In this document: positions 1 through 11,880 of the stretch, piece after piece
Position numbering within the stretch: position 1 is the stretch's first letter
How the letters are laid out: each line of letters opens with the position of its first letter
Origin: Odontesthes bonariensis
Lineage: Eukaryota; Chordata; Actinopteri; Atheriniformes; Atherinopsidae
Assembly: GCF_027942865.1 (NCBI RefSeq)
Contig: NC_134511.1
Span: 29,540,306 to 29,604,305, forward strand
Reading direction: 5' to 3'
DNA: 64,000 bases
The notes under the pieces: model-generated
Databases searched by the model: none
Told to the model about the DNA's origin: nothing
The model's input: only the letters and a program-made list of their open reading frames with translations
Made by a program: the position numbers and the translations under genes

Positions 1-927
1 GAAATTTGAAAATGTCCTACACAGGAAAATAGTGGTGTTTCATAAAACTTCAGGGGAGCGGGCTCTGTGTAAGTTTGAGACTGATTTCAGAGATCGAACG
101 AGGCCTCTTTTTCTACTGTTGCTAAAAAATCATTACTATGGGATAAAAAATCTGAAAGGTTTTATAGGATCGAGATACATCTGTCACCACTGCTACACAG
201 GGTACAATGCCCCCCACTCACATTTCTGCTCTGGTTACTGTCCTATTTGCCGCGACTCGTCCTGTACACTCGCCCAATACCAACCAGTAGTCTGTGGGGA
301 TTGCAATAGAACCTGCCGCAACTCGCAGTGCTTCGCCCGACACAAAGAACCTCGGGAGAGACCCCGTGCCGGAATGCTTGTGAGTGATTGTGACCTGATT
401 AAACTGTGTGCAACGTGTAAGAGATTTTATTATGTTGCAATGAGTAAGGAGAAGACTCCACATGTTTGTGGAGGCTTAAAATGTTCGATCTGTGGTGAGA
501 AGCTAGCTTACGGTTCTGCAGGTGTTCTTGGTGATCATCAATGCTACATTCAACCCCGTGTTGCTGATGAACAGCTTGATGAGAAACTGATCTTTTATGA
601 TTTTGAATCATTAGTTGGTCAGAATGACGTACACGTCCCCTTTCTGGTCTGTGCTAAAACGCTAAGAGGTGAGCTGTATAGTGCCTATGGCTTAGACTGT
701 GTACATCGATTTCTCTTGCATTTCAGGAGACCACGATACAGGAGTTATACGTTTATAGCGCACAACGCCCGTGGGTTTGATAGCTATCTTATCCTCAGCG
801 TTATGGTGCAATTAGGGATTAAGCCGTCTCTTATCACACAGGGGAGTAAGGTTCTCTGTTTTACAGACAGTGATTTCGGCTTGAAATTCATCGATAGTCT
901 GTCGTTCCTGTGTATGAAACTGAGTAT
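1..927 (+). pseudogene. POLB: DNA polymerase B, N-terminal fragment (Polinton copy 0)
   Basis: The frame is open from the window edge to about 927 and encodes the N-terminal part of a protein-primed type Maverick/Polinton DNA polymerase. Seen: a region ending in NHYYGIKNLKGF, then a cysteine/histidine-rich zinc-binding stretch (CHHCYTGYN, CSGYCPIC, CGDCNRTC), then the exonuclease Exo I motif (FYDFE) and Exo II motif (TFIAHNARGFDSY). It matches the polymerase at 7,964-10,803 closely up to 927. There it stops abruptly inside the exonuclease domain, and unrelated Polinton sequence follows. No polymerase palm motifs are present, so it cannot be functional. It is the remnant of a third element copy lying mostly left of the window. 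Confidence 0.9.
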
Positions 928-2210
928 AATTCAATATTAAACGCTGTAATCGACCTGCAAAACATCCCCGTAGCGGTTCATCCATCAGATTACTTTAGAG
1001 AGCTTATCATTGCACTCCGTAATATAAATCGTGCTAGGTTTGACAGTAAGCAAGAAGATGAAATTGTTGAAAATAATCAAGCCGCTTTCTTACGCGAATT
1101 AGAACAAGCAGTCCTTCATTTAAATAGACTGCTGTCTCACACCACTCAGTCAGAGTCAGAGTCAGAGTCAGAGTCAGAGTCAGAAGACATACCCCGCAAA
1201 GTCCTGCTCCTGTGACCTCATCATCACTATCAAACGAGTCCCCGCAAAGTCCTGCTCCTGTGACCTCATCATCACTATCAAACGAGTCTCCAGATAGTAT
1301 CTCGAGAGATCACGCTTCTCCAACCTCGTCAGGTGCATCAGAACAGAGTTCACAGCAGCAACAGCAGCAGCAGCAACATGGAGGGGGTTTGAATCAGGAG
1401 ATTGTAGACAACGCTGATCAAATTCAGAGAGATACACCCTCGTCAATTGTACGGGAACGTTTCAACACTTTTGAAACAAGGCGCTCCCTCACAATACCGC
1501 GACCAAGTCCCGGTACTGTACCTGATATCACTACCTTCTCCGTAGCAGTCATGAGCGTGCTCGTTGAACTGGCTGAAACAGCACGATCACAGGCCAAATG
1601 TAATGATATTGTCCAGCTGGAGTTAGTCGGGGAAAATTTCTCTCAGCACACCATTGTTAACGTCACTGCTGAGGATAATGTAATTCTGGATGCATTTCTA
1701 GACTTTTTAGATGACTTAACTCAATCTAACGTAGAAATACCTTCAGATACCAACTTGGAGTTAATCCTACAGGTAGTGAAAAACCCCTCAGGGGGAGGAA
1801 AACGTAAGGCTGTAAAAACCTTAGACTGTGAATTGATCCAAAAGAAAAAACGTCACCTGTACATTACAGATAACTGTGACAATCAGCTCTGCTTTGCCAT
1901 CAGTCTCGCTCACCTCTCAGATCCAAACTTGACTGATAATCAGGCCTTAGCACAAGGAGTAGAATGGCATCATCTCGCGGGTCTTACCAATCAGACACCT
2001 GTGTCTTTCAGCGATGTAGGGAAATTTGAAAACATCCTACAGAGAAAAATTGTGGTGTTTCACAGAGCCTCAGGGGAGCGAGCTCTGTGTAAATTTGAGA
2101 CTGATTTCAGAGATCGATCATCGAGGCCTCTCTTTCTGTTGTTACTCCAGAATCATTACTACGGGATAAAAAATCTCAAAGGATTTATCGGGTCAAGACA
2201 CGTCTGTGAT
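928..2210 (+). pseudogene. POLB: DNA polymerase B, 5' part of copy 1 gene, with acidic/Ser-rich N-terminus
   Basis: This is the upstream half of the copy 1 polymerase gene. No upstream ATG belonging to it is visible, because the sequence is joined at 927/928 to the copy 0 fragment. It encodes an alpha-helical-looking start, a Ser-Glu repeat (from about 1,148), a Ser/Pro-rich repeat (two 48-bp units) and a glutamine run (about 1,352-1,375). Then comes the conserved N-terminal polymerase region ending at RHVCDQC. The frame changes once near 1,185-1,195, between the Ser-Glu and Ser-Pro repeats. At 2,210 an L1 insertion interrupts the gene, which resumes at 7,978. That the first 280 bases are polymerase N-terminus rather than a separate small gene is inference. 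Confidence 0.75.
1148..1287. repeat. Coding microsatellite plus 48-bp tandem repeat in PolB N-terminus
   Basis: A TCAGAG hexanucleotide run (about 1,148-1,184) encodes Ser-Glu repeats. It is followed by two identical 48-bp units (1,192-1,239 and 1,240-1,287) encoding a Ser/Pro/Thr-rich peptide. The change of reading frame in this gene falls between the two repeats, so slippage in the hexamer run or its edge is a plausible cause. Confidence 0.85.
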
Positions 2211-3340
2211 CAGTGCGGATTTATACCCAATAGATTGTTAATGGACAATATTAGAAGAACTCTGAACATTATTGATTATGCCCAAAGACAAAATGAAGAT
2301 ATGGTTTTGATTACTTTAGACGCAGAAAAAGCATTTGACCTCGTCAGTTGGAAATTTATGTTTGAGGTATTTAATAAAATAGGATTAGATGAAATTTTTT
2401 GTTCATGGCTAAAAGCAATATACAGCAACCCAATTTCCAGGGTAAAAACAAATGGCACAATATCTAGAACAATTAAATTACAAAGAGGCACTAGACAAGG
2501 AGATCCACTATCCCCACTCTTGTTTGCTATTTATATAGAAGTATTAGCAGTAGCTATAAGACAAAATATACATATAAAAGGGATTCAAATAGGGAAAGAC
2601 CTACACAAATTAGCCCTATATGCAGATGATGTTATTATTTATTTACAAAACCCTACAAAATCTTTTCAGGAATTAAAAAAAGAAATTCAAGAATTTAGTC
2701 AATTTTCAGGATATAAGTTAAACGAAAGTAAGTGTGAGGTATTAATTATCGGGAAAGAAATTGGACCAGACTTGAGAAAATATTTTAAGTTTAAGTATAC
2801 ACAGAAAATAAAATATCTGGGCATTAATATTAGTAATAATTTAAAAGACTTATATGAAATTAATTATGGAGTAATGGAACACAACATAAAACAGGACTTA
2901 AATAGGTGGAAGATGATCCCAGATGGTATTTTTGGAAGGGTAGATACAATAAAAATGATGATCCTACCACGCTTTTTATTTTTGTTTCAGGCCCTGCCAC
3001 TAAGGATTCTTGAAACCCAGTTCCGAGACTGGAATAAAATCATTTCAAATTTTATATGGAATAAGAGAAAACATCGAATTAAGCTGCAGTCATTAACTCA
3101 ACAGAGGGAAGAAGGGGGTTTAGCGGTGCCAAATTTGGAAAACTATTTTTACTCAACGCAAATCCAAATAATACTGAAATGGATGAATAAAAAACAGGAG
3201 TGTAAGTGGATTAATATAGAAAAAGAAGTTTCAACCTTATCCCTAGGGACAGTACCTTTTTTAGAAAGTAAAACACAAAAAAAGTATACAGGACATAGCT
3301 TTTGTATTTTTAACACCATAAACAAAAACATCAAACTATT
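2211..3340 (+). pseudogene. L1 ORF2 reverse transcriptase, 5' part
   Basis: Reverse transcriptase domain of an L1-clade ORF2. Motifs in order: FIPNR at the very start, LDAEKAFD (RT motif with catalytic Asp), TRQGDPLSPLLFAIY, and LYADDVIIYL (YADD box). The endonuclease domain is absent because the copy is 5' truncated. By chance the frame is continuous with the upstream PolB frame, giving one chimeric open frame that runs until the L2 insertion just past 3,340. The rest of ORF2 is at 6,568-7,538. Confidence 0.9.
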
Positions 3341-6230
3341 AAATGTGGTTTGCTGAATATCAGATCTCTCCTTTCGAAGTCTCTGTTAGTGAATGAGTTG
3401 ATTTGTGATCATCATATTGATATATTTTGTCTTACAGAAACCTGGCTGCAGCAGGAGGATCATGTTAGCAATTAATGAAGCAACTCCCTCTGACTGTTTA
3501 AATGTTCACGTTCCTCGAACCACAGGCAGAGGAGGAGGAGTGGCAGCTATTTTCAGATCAGGGTTACTCATCAGTCCCAGACCCAAGATTAGTTTGAGCT
3601 CTTTTGAATATTTGATTCTCAGTTTTTCCCATGCAAAGTGGAAATCCCAGAAACCTCTTGTGTTTGTTGTTGTGTATCGTCCACCTGGCCCTTATTCTGA
3701 GTTTCTGTCTGAATTCTCAGAGTTTTTATCCCAGTTAGTGCTGAGTACAGATAAAGTCATTGTAGTGGGTGACTTTAATATTCATGTAGATGTTGAAAAT
3801 GACTGCCTGAATATGAACTTTAATTCTATATTAGACTCTATTGGATTTTCTCAGAGTGTTCACGGACCGACTCACTGCCTTAATCACACCCTTGATCTTG
3901 TTCTGACTTATGGCATTGAGAGTGAACAGTTAACAGTGTTCCCTCATAACCCTGTCTTATCTGACCATTTTCTGATAACCTTTGAGTTTACATTACTTGA
4001 CTATACAGTTTCTGAGAAGAAATTTACATATAGAAGGTGTCTATCAGAGGATGCTGTAACCAGATTTAAAGAATTAATTCCATCATCCTTTTCTTCACTG
4101 CCATGTGCAGATATGACAGAGGACGACTACATAAACTTTACTCCAGCAGCACTTGACTCTCTTGTTGACAGCACTATAGTTTCAATGCGTACAGCACTGG
4201 ACAATGTTGCCCCTCTGAAAAGGAAGGTAATCAGTCAGAAGAGGTTGGCTCCTTGGTATAATTCACAGCTGCGTGCTTTAAAGCAGACTGCAAGAAAGCT
4301 GGAGAGACAGTGGCGTTCCTCTAATTTAGAAGAGTCTCAGTTAGTCTGGAAAGATAGTTTAACAATGTATAAGAAAGCCCTTCGTAAAGCTAGAACTGCT
4401 TATTATTCATCATTGATAGAAGAGAATAAGAATAATCCCAGGTTTCTTTTCAGCACTGTAGCCAGTCTGACTAAGAGTCCGAGCTCTGCTGAGCCAGTTA
4501 TTCCTTTAACTCTCAGCAGTGATGATTTCATGAGCTTCTTTATTAATAAAATTGTTTCTATCAGAGAGAAGATTGATGGAGTCCTTCCCACTATTATCAG
4601 TGATGTATCATCAAGTACAGCAGCTTTAGAAGTATCTTTAGAACCTGATTTGTATTTAGACGGCTTCTGCCCAGTTGATCTCTCTGATCTAACAACAGCA
4701 ATAGTCTCTTCTAAACCATCAACTTGTGTTTTAGACCCAATCCCAACCAGACTGTTCAAGGAGGTTTTCCCATTAATTGACACATCCATATTGGATTTGA
4801 TCAATCTGTCTTTGTTGACAGGATATGTACCTCAGACTTTTAAGGTTGCTGTAATTAAACCTTTACTTAAAAAACCTACTCTTGATTCAGAAGTGTTGGC
4901 TCATTATAGACCTATATCCAATCTCCCTTTTATGTCTAAAGTTCTTGAAAAAATAGTTGCAGCTCAGCTTTGTGATCATTTACACAGAAATAATTTGTTT
5001 GAAGAGTTTCAGTCAGGATTCAGAGTGCATCATAGCACAGAAACTGCACTGCTGAAAGTTACCAATGATCTCCTCTTAGCCTCTGATAGCGGACTTGTGT
5101 CTGTGCTTGTCCTGTTGGATCTCAGTGCTGCATTTGATACGGTCGATCACAGTATCTTAATACACAGACTTGAACATGTTATTGGGATTAAAGGAACTGC
5201 ATTAGGCTGGTTTAAATCATATTTATCTGATAGATTTCAGTTTGTTCTTGTAAATGAAGAATCTTCCTCACACACCAGAGTAAGTCATGGAGTTCCCCAG
5301 GGTTCTGTGCTTGGACCGATTCTTTTTACTTTATACATGCTTCCATTAGGTAACATTATTAGACAGCATGGCATAAATTTCCATTGCTATGCTGATGATA
5401 CTCAGCTGTACTTATCTATAAAACCAGATGAACCCAATAGGTTGGTCAGACTACAAGCATGTCTTAAAGACATAAAGACCTGGATGACTCAGAACTGTCT
5501 GCTGCTAAATTCAGACAAAACTGAAGTCGTTATCTTTGGACCTGAGCGTTTCAGGGAGAAATTGTCTAGCTATATAGTTACTCTAGATGGTATTTCCTTG
5601 GCTTCTAGTTCTACAGTGAGGAACCTTGGAGTTATTTTTGACCAGAACTTATCATTTGACTCGCATATAAAACAGGTTTCTAGGACTGCCTTCTTTCACC
5701 TTCGTAATATTGTTAAAATCAGGAACATCTTGTCTCAGAGTGATGCAGAAAAACTAATTCATGCATTTGTTACTTCAAGATTGGACTACTGTAATTCTTT
5801 ATTATTGGGCTGTCCTACATATTCTCTGAAAAGCCTTCAGTTGATCCAAAATGCTGCAGCCAGAGTTTTGACGAGAACTAACAGGAGAGATCATATTTCT
5901 CCAGTTTTAGCTTCTCTTCATTGGCTCCCTGTTAAATTCAGAATAGAATTTAAGATTCTTCTCCTTACATATAAAGCTCTTAATGACCGAGCTCCATCAT
6001 ATCTTAAAGATCTCATTGTAAGATATTTTCCTAACAGAGCACTTCGTTCCCAAACTGCAGGTTTACTTGAGGTTCCCAGAGTTTCTAAAAGTAGAATGGG
6101 AGGCAGAGCCTTCAGTTATCAGGCCCCTCAATTGTGGAATAAGCTGCCAGTAAATGTCCGGGAAGCAGACACCCTTTCCACTTTTAAGACCAGGCTTAAA
6201 ACTTTCCTTTTTGATAAAGCTTATAGTTAG
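3341..6230 (+). pseudogene. L2 LINE endonuclease-reverse transcriptase
   Basis: A polyprotein of an L2-clade LINE, about 940 codons open from roughly 3,465. The N-terminal AP-type endonuclease shows GDFNIHVD and SDHFLI. The reverse transcriptase shows [36 protein letters not shown] and the catalytic [11 protein letters not shown]-terminal region with SLHWLPV follows. The first about 40 codons of the endonuclease (around TETWLQQ) are in another frame, so one small indel near 3,460-3,480 breaks the protein. Otherwise it is remarkably open, which suggests a young insertion. Confidence 0.9.
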
Positions 6231-6567
6231 GGATGGCTCAGGTGATCCTGAAACATCCCATAGTTAAGCTGCTATAGGCCTAGACTGCTGGGGGGCCTCA
6301 TCTGACACACCTTTCCTCACTTTACTCTCTTTATGTATATGTGATATTATTGTGGTCATTAACTCGTGTTTCCCTGTTCCAACAGATATCCTTTGAATGT
6401 TTTTGAATTGGCTCTATATGAACGAATTGGATTATTTTATGAATTATGATTATTATTAATTAATTGAATTCCAATTGGCTTGAATTGGACTTACTATCTA
6501 AGTGCCTTGAGATGACATTTGTTGTTTTTGGCGCTATATAAATAAAAATGAATTGAATTGAATTGAA
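3341..6567 (+). mobile_element. L2-clade LINE nested in the L1
   Basis: A LINE of the CR1/L2 group, truncated slightly at its 5' end. It has a 3' untranslated region ending in the AATTG pentamer run (about 6,549-6,567) typical of fish L2-type elements. The L1 reading frame resumes right after that run. A second, near-identical copy of this subfamily lies at 17,453-19,769. Compared with that copy, this one lacks a 249-bp block in the 3' untranslated region after about 6,400. Confidence 0.9.
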
Positions 6568-7538
6568 TAAGGAACTGGGAAAGATTCTGTAAAAAAACAA
6601 AAATAAGAGCTAATAATGTATACCTAAGAGAAATGGCACATGACCCAGACTTCCAACCGAATAAAATGGATCAAATCTTGGATTACTGGGCTGCTAAGGG
6701 TCTCATAACATATGCACAACTTTTGAATAACCACATTGTTGAATCATATGAAAACCTTATACTTAAGTTTGAGTTGGATAAGAAATATTTCTTTAAGTAT
6801 TTACAAGTAAGAAGTTATATTAAGGAACACCCACCAGAAGAAACAGAAAATGAATTAATCCAATATTTAGGGGACAACAGATTCACAGGCAACGGTAAGC
6901 TTTCAAAAATATATAAAATATTACAAAAACTTACCAGTGTTAAAATGGAAGTAAAACAAAAATGGGAAGAGGAATTGAATATTGACATCACAATGGAAAA
7001 CTGGTTAGATTCACTAAAAGGAAATATAAAAATTACACAATCAAGATATTGGAATGAATTTGCATGGAAAATACAACAGAGATTTTTCATTACACCGGAG
7101 AAATGTAGCCGAACGCAAACAGGGAAAAATTGCTGGAGGAACTGTGGAGAACAAAGAGCAAACTATAGTCACATATTTTTTGTATGTCCAGTATTAAACA
7201 CATTCTGGGAAGGATTTGAAAAAGCTGTGAAATACATCTTGGGTATAAAACAATCCCTGACTGTAGAGAACCTATTAGGCATTAACATCTCAAGTAAAAT
7301 TAAACCAACAAATCAAAAGTTATTCCATATATTGCGTATTTCTGCAATAAAACAAATAACAAAAGCGTGGAAACAACCAATACCACCAAACCTTGATAAT
7401 TGGTATAATATAATAGAAAATATTTTGAATATGGAGAAACTTACTTTACGCTCCAGAAATCAATTACATAAATGGTATAAACTATATCCAAATAGCATAA
7501 CATTTAAAATAACAAGCTATTTTTACAGAACAGATTGA
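6568..7538 (+). pseudogene. L1 ORF2, C-terminal part
   Basis: Continuation of the L1 ORF2 after the L2 insertion. It resumes in frame as NWERFCKK and runs about 320 codons to the stop at 7,536-7,538. It contains the cysteine-rich motif near the L1 ORF2 C-terminus (CWRNCG followed by HIFFVCP). Open over its whole length. Confidence 0.85.
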
Positions 7539-7845
7539 AATAAATATAATTAAAACAAAGCATCCACCTACCAATCCATACCCCCACGCATACACGTACA
7601 TGAACACGCACACACACACACATTTATGATCTACCTATCTACTAAAATATTGGGCTCTTTCCTCTTTTCTTTTCTTTTTCCTTTTATTTATTTATTTATT
7701 TATTTATTTTTCTTCTTGCCCCTCCCCCTTATTGGCTTTGCGGTATGAACAATATATGTAAGCCGTTGGATTTTATTTTTCCTTTTACTTCTCCCCGGCA
7801 CTTATCAGTTTACTTCACTTGTTACCATTCTTTATGGACAAAAAA

Positions 7846-7876
<31 letters not shown>

Positions 7877-7963
7877 TAAATGTTTGCAAGATGGAACTGC
7901 AATCAAAAGAAATGTTTCTATGACCATGTGAAACTTGCAATAAAGTATTAAAAAAAAAAAAAA

Positions 7964-10803
7964 GACACGTCTGTGATTATTGCTACAGCAGTTACAGCAT
8001 GCCACACTTACATTATTGCTCTGGTTACTGCTCGATCTGTTACGACAGGTCTTGTACAAGCCAGGAGTTCAACCCTGTATTATGTGGTGATTGTAATAGA
8101 ACCTGTCGAAATTCATTATGCTTCACCAGACACAAAGAACCCCGGGAGAGACCCCGTGCAGGAATGCATGTGAGTGATTGCGATCTGATTAAACTTTGTC
8201 CAACGTGTAAGAGGTTTTATAAAGTTGCAATGACTAAAGAGAAAACTCCACATGTCTGTGAAGGGTTAAAGTGCACAGTCTGTGGTGAGAAGCTAGCTCA
8301 TGGCTCTGCAGGTACTCTCGGTGAACATCAGTGCTACATTCAACCCGGCGTTGTTGACAAACAACTTGGTGAGAAACTGATCTTTTATGATTTCGAGTGC
8401 TTAGTTGGTCAGAATGATGTACACGTCCCCTTTCTGGTCTGTGCAAAAACGCTGAAAGGCGAGAAATGGTATGCTTATGGTTTAGACTGTGTACAGCGAT
8501 TTCTCCTCCATTTCAGGAAGCCTCGATACAAGGAGTATACGTTCATAGCACACAATGCCCGAGGATATGATAGCTATCTCATCCTCAACGTTATGGTGCA
8601 GCTAAGGAATAAGCCCTTTCTCATTACGCAGGGGAGCAAAATTCTCTGTTTTACAGACAGGGATTATGGTTTGAAATTCATCGATAGTCTGTCCTTCCTG
8701 AGTATGAAACTGAGTGCGATGCCAAAAGCACTAGGTTTCAGTGATCACAGCAAGGGTTTCTTTCCCCACAGATTCTCTTCAGTGCAGAATTTGAATTATG
8801 TGGGACCCTTTCCTTCACCGAGTTACTACTCTGTGGAACTCATGAACCCCCGAGAACAGGAAGAGTTTTACAGCTGGTACGGAGAAGCAAGCAATGCTAT
8901 CTTTAACTTTGAAAAAGAAGCTCTTCATTACTGTGAAAATGATGTTGACATACTCTACAGAGGCTGCGTTAAATTCAGGGAGCAGTTTTTCAGCGAGACA
9001 CGTGTGGACCCCTTCAAATCCATCACTATTGCGTCGGCATGTATGAAGGTGTTTATTTGCAATTTTCTCGAGCAAAAAACCCTGGCTATACCTTCACCCG
9101 TTGATTACCGACATCAGTGTAAAACATTCTCTCATGCAGCCATCCAGTGGCTGGAACGCGAAGCCTGTAGCAGAAACATTTACATCCAACACGCGCTAAA
9201 CACTGGGGAAAGGAAAATCGGGCCTCATCATGTAGATGGTTATGCTGAAATTGAGGGTGTGGGGCACGTTTTTGAGTTTTACGGTTGCTTCTTTCAGGGC
9301 TGCCCCATCTGCTTTCAGCCTCAGGACATTTGTCCAGTGAGGAGTGTATCATTTGAACAGTTCCACGCTGCAACCGTTGAGAGAGAACGGGTGCTTCAGT
9401 CAGTGTACGGTCTTCGTTTGCATGTCATGTGGGGGCATGAATGGACCGAGTTGAAGAAATCTCACCCGGAGGTGATTGAATTTCTCAAGAAATATAACGC
9501 CCCCGAACCGCTCTCTCCCCGACAGGCTCTGTACGGTGGTCGGACCTGTGCACTCAGGTTGAGATACACTGCTGGCGGGTGAAACTGTGCACTATGCCGA
9601 CTTCACATCTCTGTACCCTTATGTGAACTGCAGCTTTCCCTACCCTCTTGGTCATCCTACGATTATCTGCAAAGATTTTGATGACCCTGACAACTACTTT
9701 GGTTTCATTAGAGCCGTCGTTTACCCCCCGCGTGGTCTGTTTTTCCCTGTTTTACCTTACAGGTCATCTCACGGTAAACTATTGTTCACTCTCTGTCGTA
9801 CTTGTGCAGAAATAAATAACCAGACAGATGCGTGCAACCACAGTGACGAGGAGAGGGCACTAACAGGAGTGTGGGTGAGTGTGGAGTTTAGCAAGGCGCT
9901 AAAGCTTGGTTACCGCCTTGCTAAAATCACCGAGGTGTGGCACTTTGACAGAAGCAGTAGCACAATCTTTCAAGGTTACATACATACATTCCTTAAGGGT
10001 AAGCAGGAGGCTTCCGGTTACCCTTCTGATGCACATGATGAGGAGAGCAAGTTGAGATATGTCAGAGATTACAAACTCCATCAAGGTATCCAGCTGGATG
10101 CCGACAAAATAGAGGTGAATCCTGCAAAAAGACAGGTGGCGAAACTCTGTCTGAACAGTTTCTGGGGGAAATTTGCGCAGAGGAACGAACTGGCTCAGAC
10201 CGTCATCATCAGTGACCCGAATGAATTTTTTAACTACGCGTTCTCGGGTAAATATAAGATCACTTATTTCCACTTTCTCAACCCGGATACGTGCATGCTG
10301 CAATGGACCTACAGTAAACGATGTATCATTCCCCCCAACAAGGTGAACAACGTATTCATTGCTGCATTTACCACCGCTTATGCACGTTTAAAACTGTACA
10401 GTTGTCTAGAACTCATGCAGGACAAAATTCTCTACATAGACACAGACAGTCTGATCTATGTGGTGAAGCAGGGTGAGACCCCCCTGAAATTGGGAAACTA
10501 TCTGGGAGATTTGACCGACGAGCTGGGGGGTGATACAATCCAGGAGTTTGTTGCAGCTGGACCCAAGAGTTACGCCTACCAGACCAAAAACCAGAAAAAG
10601 GTTTCGATGCGAGTTACAGAGAGTTGGTGGAGGGTTACTTGGCCGACTCCAGAGACGGGGTGATTGAGACACCTCAGCGCACGATCAGAAGGGATAAAAA
10701 GAAGTTTCTCTTAAAAAACGCAACATTCCTCAAAAAGTTCCGAGTGGCGTATGACAAGAGACGTCTCTTTCCTGACGGAACAACTCTCCCTTTTGGTTAT
10801 TAA
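7964..10803 (+). pseudogene. POLB: DNA polymerase B, main part of copy 1 gene
   Basis: Protein-primed family B DNA polymerase of a Maverick/Polinton, which replicates the element's linear DNA. Seen: a zinc-binding Cys/His region, Exo I (FYDFECL), Exo II (FIAHNARGYDSY), Exo III (YCENDVDILY), palm motif A (DFTSLYPY), motif B (KLCLNSFWGKFAQR), motif C (YIDTDSLIYV) and the family C-terminus LPFGY before the stop at 10,801-10,803. There are two breaks: a one-base frameshift near 9,580 just before motif A, and a frame change near 10,600, where the Cys/Lys-rich segment expected before the C-terminal domain also seems missing. The 5' part of the gene is displaced to 928-2,210 by the L1. Non-functional as it stands. 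Confidence 0.95.
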
Positions 10804-10845
10804 GATCGGTTAAGAGGTAAAAACAGGAAAGTTGAAATAGGAAAA

Positions 10846-11526
10846 ATGTCACAGTCCTCTGTTAAAGAGGTAGATTTTGACCCCAGACTAAAGACCCCGT
10901 TTTCATGTCTGATTGTGGGACCAAGTGGGTGTGGGAAATCTTTCTTTGTTAAAACTATTTTACAAAATTGTAACCATGTGATGGATGTTGTACCTGAAAA
11001 TATTGTATGGATTTACACTTCCTTCCAGCCTTTGTATGCTGAACTGCAGCGGATGAATAAAAAGATTAAGTTTGTGGAAGGATTGCCTCATTCTTTTGAA
11101 GATGAAAATCTGTTTCCTCCTGATCGAAATCACTTGGTTATTTTGGACGATGTTATTTTTCAAGCTTCGGACCATCCTGAAGTGGTGAAAATTTTCACAC
11201 AGTACAGACATCATAGAAATATGAGCGTTATGATGTTGACTCAGAACGTGTTTCATCAGGGGAAGTACAGTCGTACCATTAGTCTGAACAGTAATTATCT
11301 GATGTTGTTTAAGAACCCCAGAGACAGATTGCAGGTGAATATACTAGCCCGTCAAATCTTCCCCTCACAGAAGGCTCTCTTCCTGGAAAGTTACGAAGAC
11401 GCTACCAGAGAACCGCACGGGTACTTAATCGTTGATCTAACACACTCATGCCCAGATCAATACAGACTGAGGACGGGTCTACTTCCTGGTCAGTGGCCGA
11501 TTGTCTACATCCCCAAAGCAAAGTAA
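10846..11526 (+). CDS. ATP: FtsK/HerA-type genome-packaging ATPase
   Basis: Intact 226-aa protein. Family role: the packaging ATPase of Polintons and adintoviruses, which pumps the genome into the capsid. Walker A is GPSGCGKS (residues 25-32), Walker B is LVILDD (about 97-102), and a polar TQN sensor-like motif lies near 132-134. The length is usual for Polinton ATPases. It starts 42 bases after the PolB stop. The next gene begins only 6 bases after its stop (TAA TTCATC ATG), and that spacing is kept in copy 2. This is one of the few undamaged genes of copy 1. Confidence 0.93.
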   Translation: MSQSSVKEVDFDPRLKTPFSCLIVGPSGCGKSFFVKTILQNCNHVMDVVPENIVWIYTSFQPLYAELQRMNKKIKFVEGLPHSFEDENLFPPDRNHLVILDDVIFQASDHPEVVKIFTQYRHHRNMSVMMLTQNVFHQGKYSRTISLNSNYLMLFKNPRDRLQVNILARQIFPSQKALFLESYEDATREPHGYLIVDLTHSCPDQYRLRTGLLPGQWPIVYIPKAK

Positions 11527-11532
11527 TTCATC

Positions 11533-11874
11533 ATGTCTGCGCGTATAAAAAGGAATGCTCCTTTACTCAGAGCTCTGTACTACGCCACACCTCAGAAACG
11601 TAAAGACATTCTTAGTCATTGTTCACCAGATTTTCTTAAGACTTTGTGTGAGATTGCTCTTAATATTTTAAAGGGTAACATTAAGCTGTCACCTTCTCAA
11701 TATCGGAAATTGAAAAAGCAGAAGAAAGTTATCAGACTGCTGGCTGATAGGAGAAGCGGTTTAAAACGTAAACAGCTGGCTCTCAAAAGTCAAGGAGGCG
11801 GTTTTATTCTACCCATCCTAACGGCTCTAGCACCTATAATTGGGGACCTAGTGGGAGGACTCGTCAGAAGGTAA
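11533..11874 (+). CDS. Small basic protein with C-terminal hydrophobic segment (pVI-like)
   Basis: Intact 113-aa protein. It has a helical N-terminal half with the pattern LCEIALNILKGNI, a lysine/arginine-rich middle (residues 58-80), and a Gly-rich hydrophobic C-terminal segment (about 88-110, GGGFILPILTALAPIIG then GGLV). Small proteins of this plan recur beside the ATPase in Polintons. They resemble adenovirus pVI-like membrane-active peptides, which is an inference from composition and position. It lies between the ATPase and the 266-aa gene with 6-base gaps on both sides. In copy 2 its stop codon is lost and it is fused to the next gene. Confidence 0.75.
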   Translation: MSARIKRNAPLLRALYYATPQKRKDILSHCSPDFLKTLCEIALNILKGNIKLSPSQYRKLKKQKKVIRLLADRRSGLKRKQLALKSQGGGFILPILTALAPIIGDLVGGLVRR

Positions 11875-11880
11875 AAAATC

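Larger units (their letters stand above)
2211..7963 (+). mobile_element. L1-clade LINE inserted in PolB, itself interrupted by an L2
   Basis: A 5'-truncated L1-type retrotransposon. The target duplication is exact: GACACGTCTGTGAT precedes it (2,197-2,210) and follows its A-tail (7,964-7,977). Polymerase coding resumes directly after. The 3' part carries AC- and TTTA-type simple repeats, an AATAAA-rich region and a short poly(A). It is cut at about 3,341-6,567 by an L2 LINE. The orientation matches PolB. Confidence 0.93.

Noticed and set aside
1192..1287. Short direct repeats as a CRISPR-like array
   Set aside because: Two abutting coding repeats without spacers; a tandem duplication.
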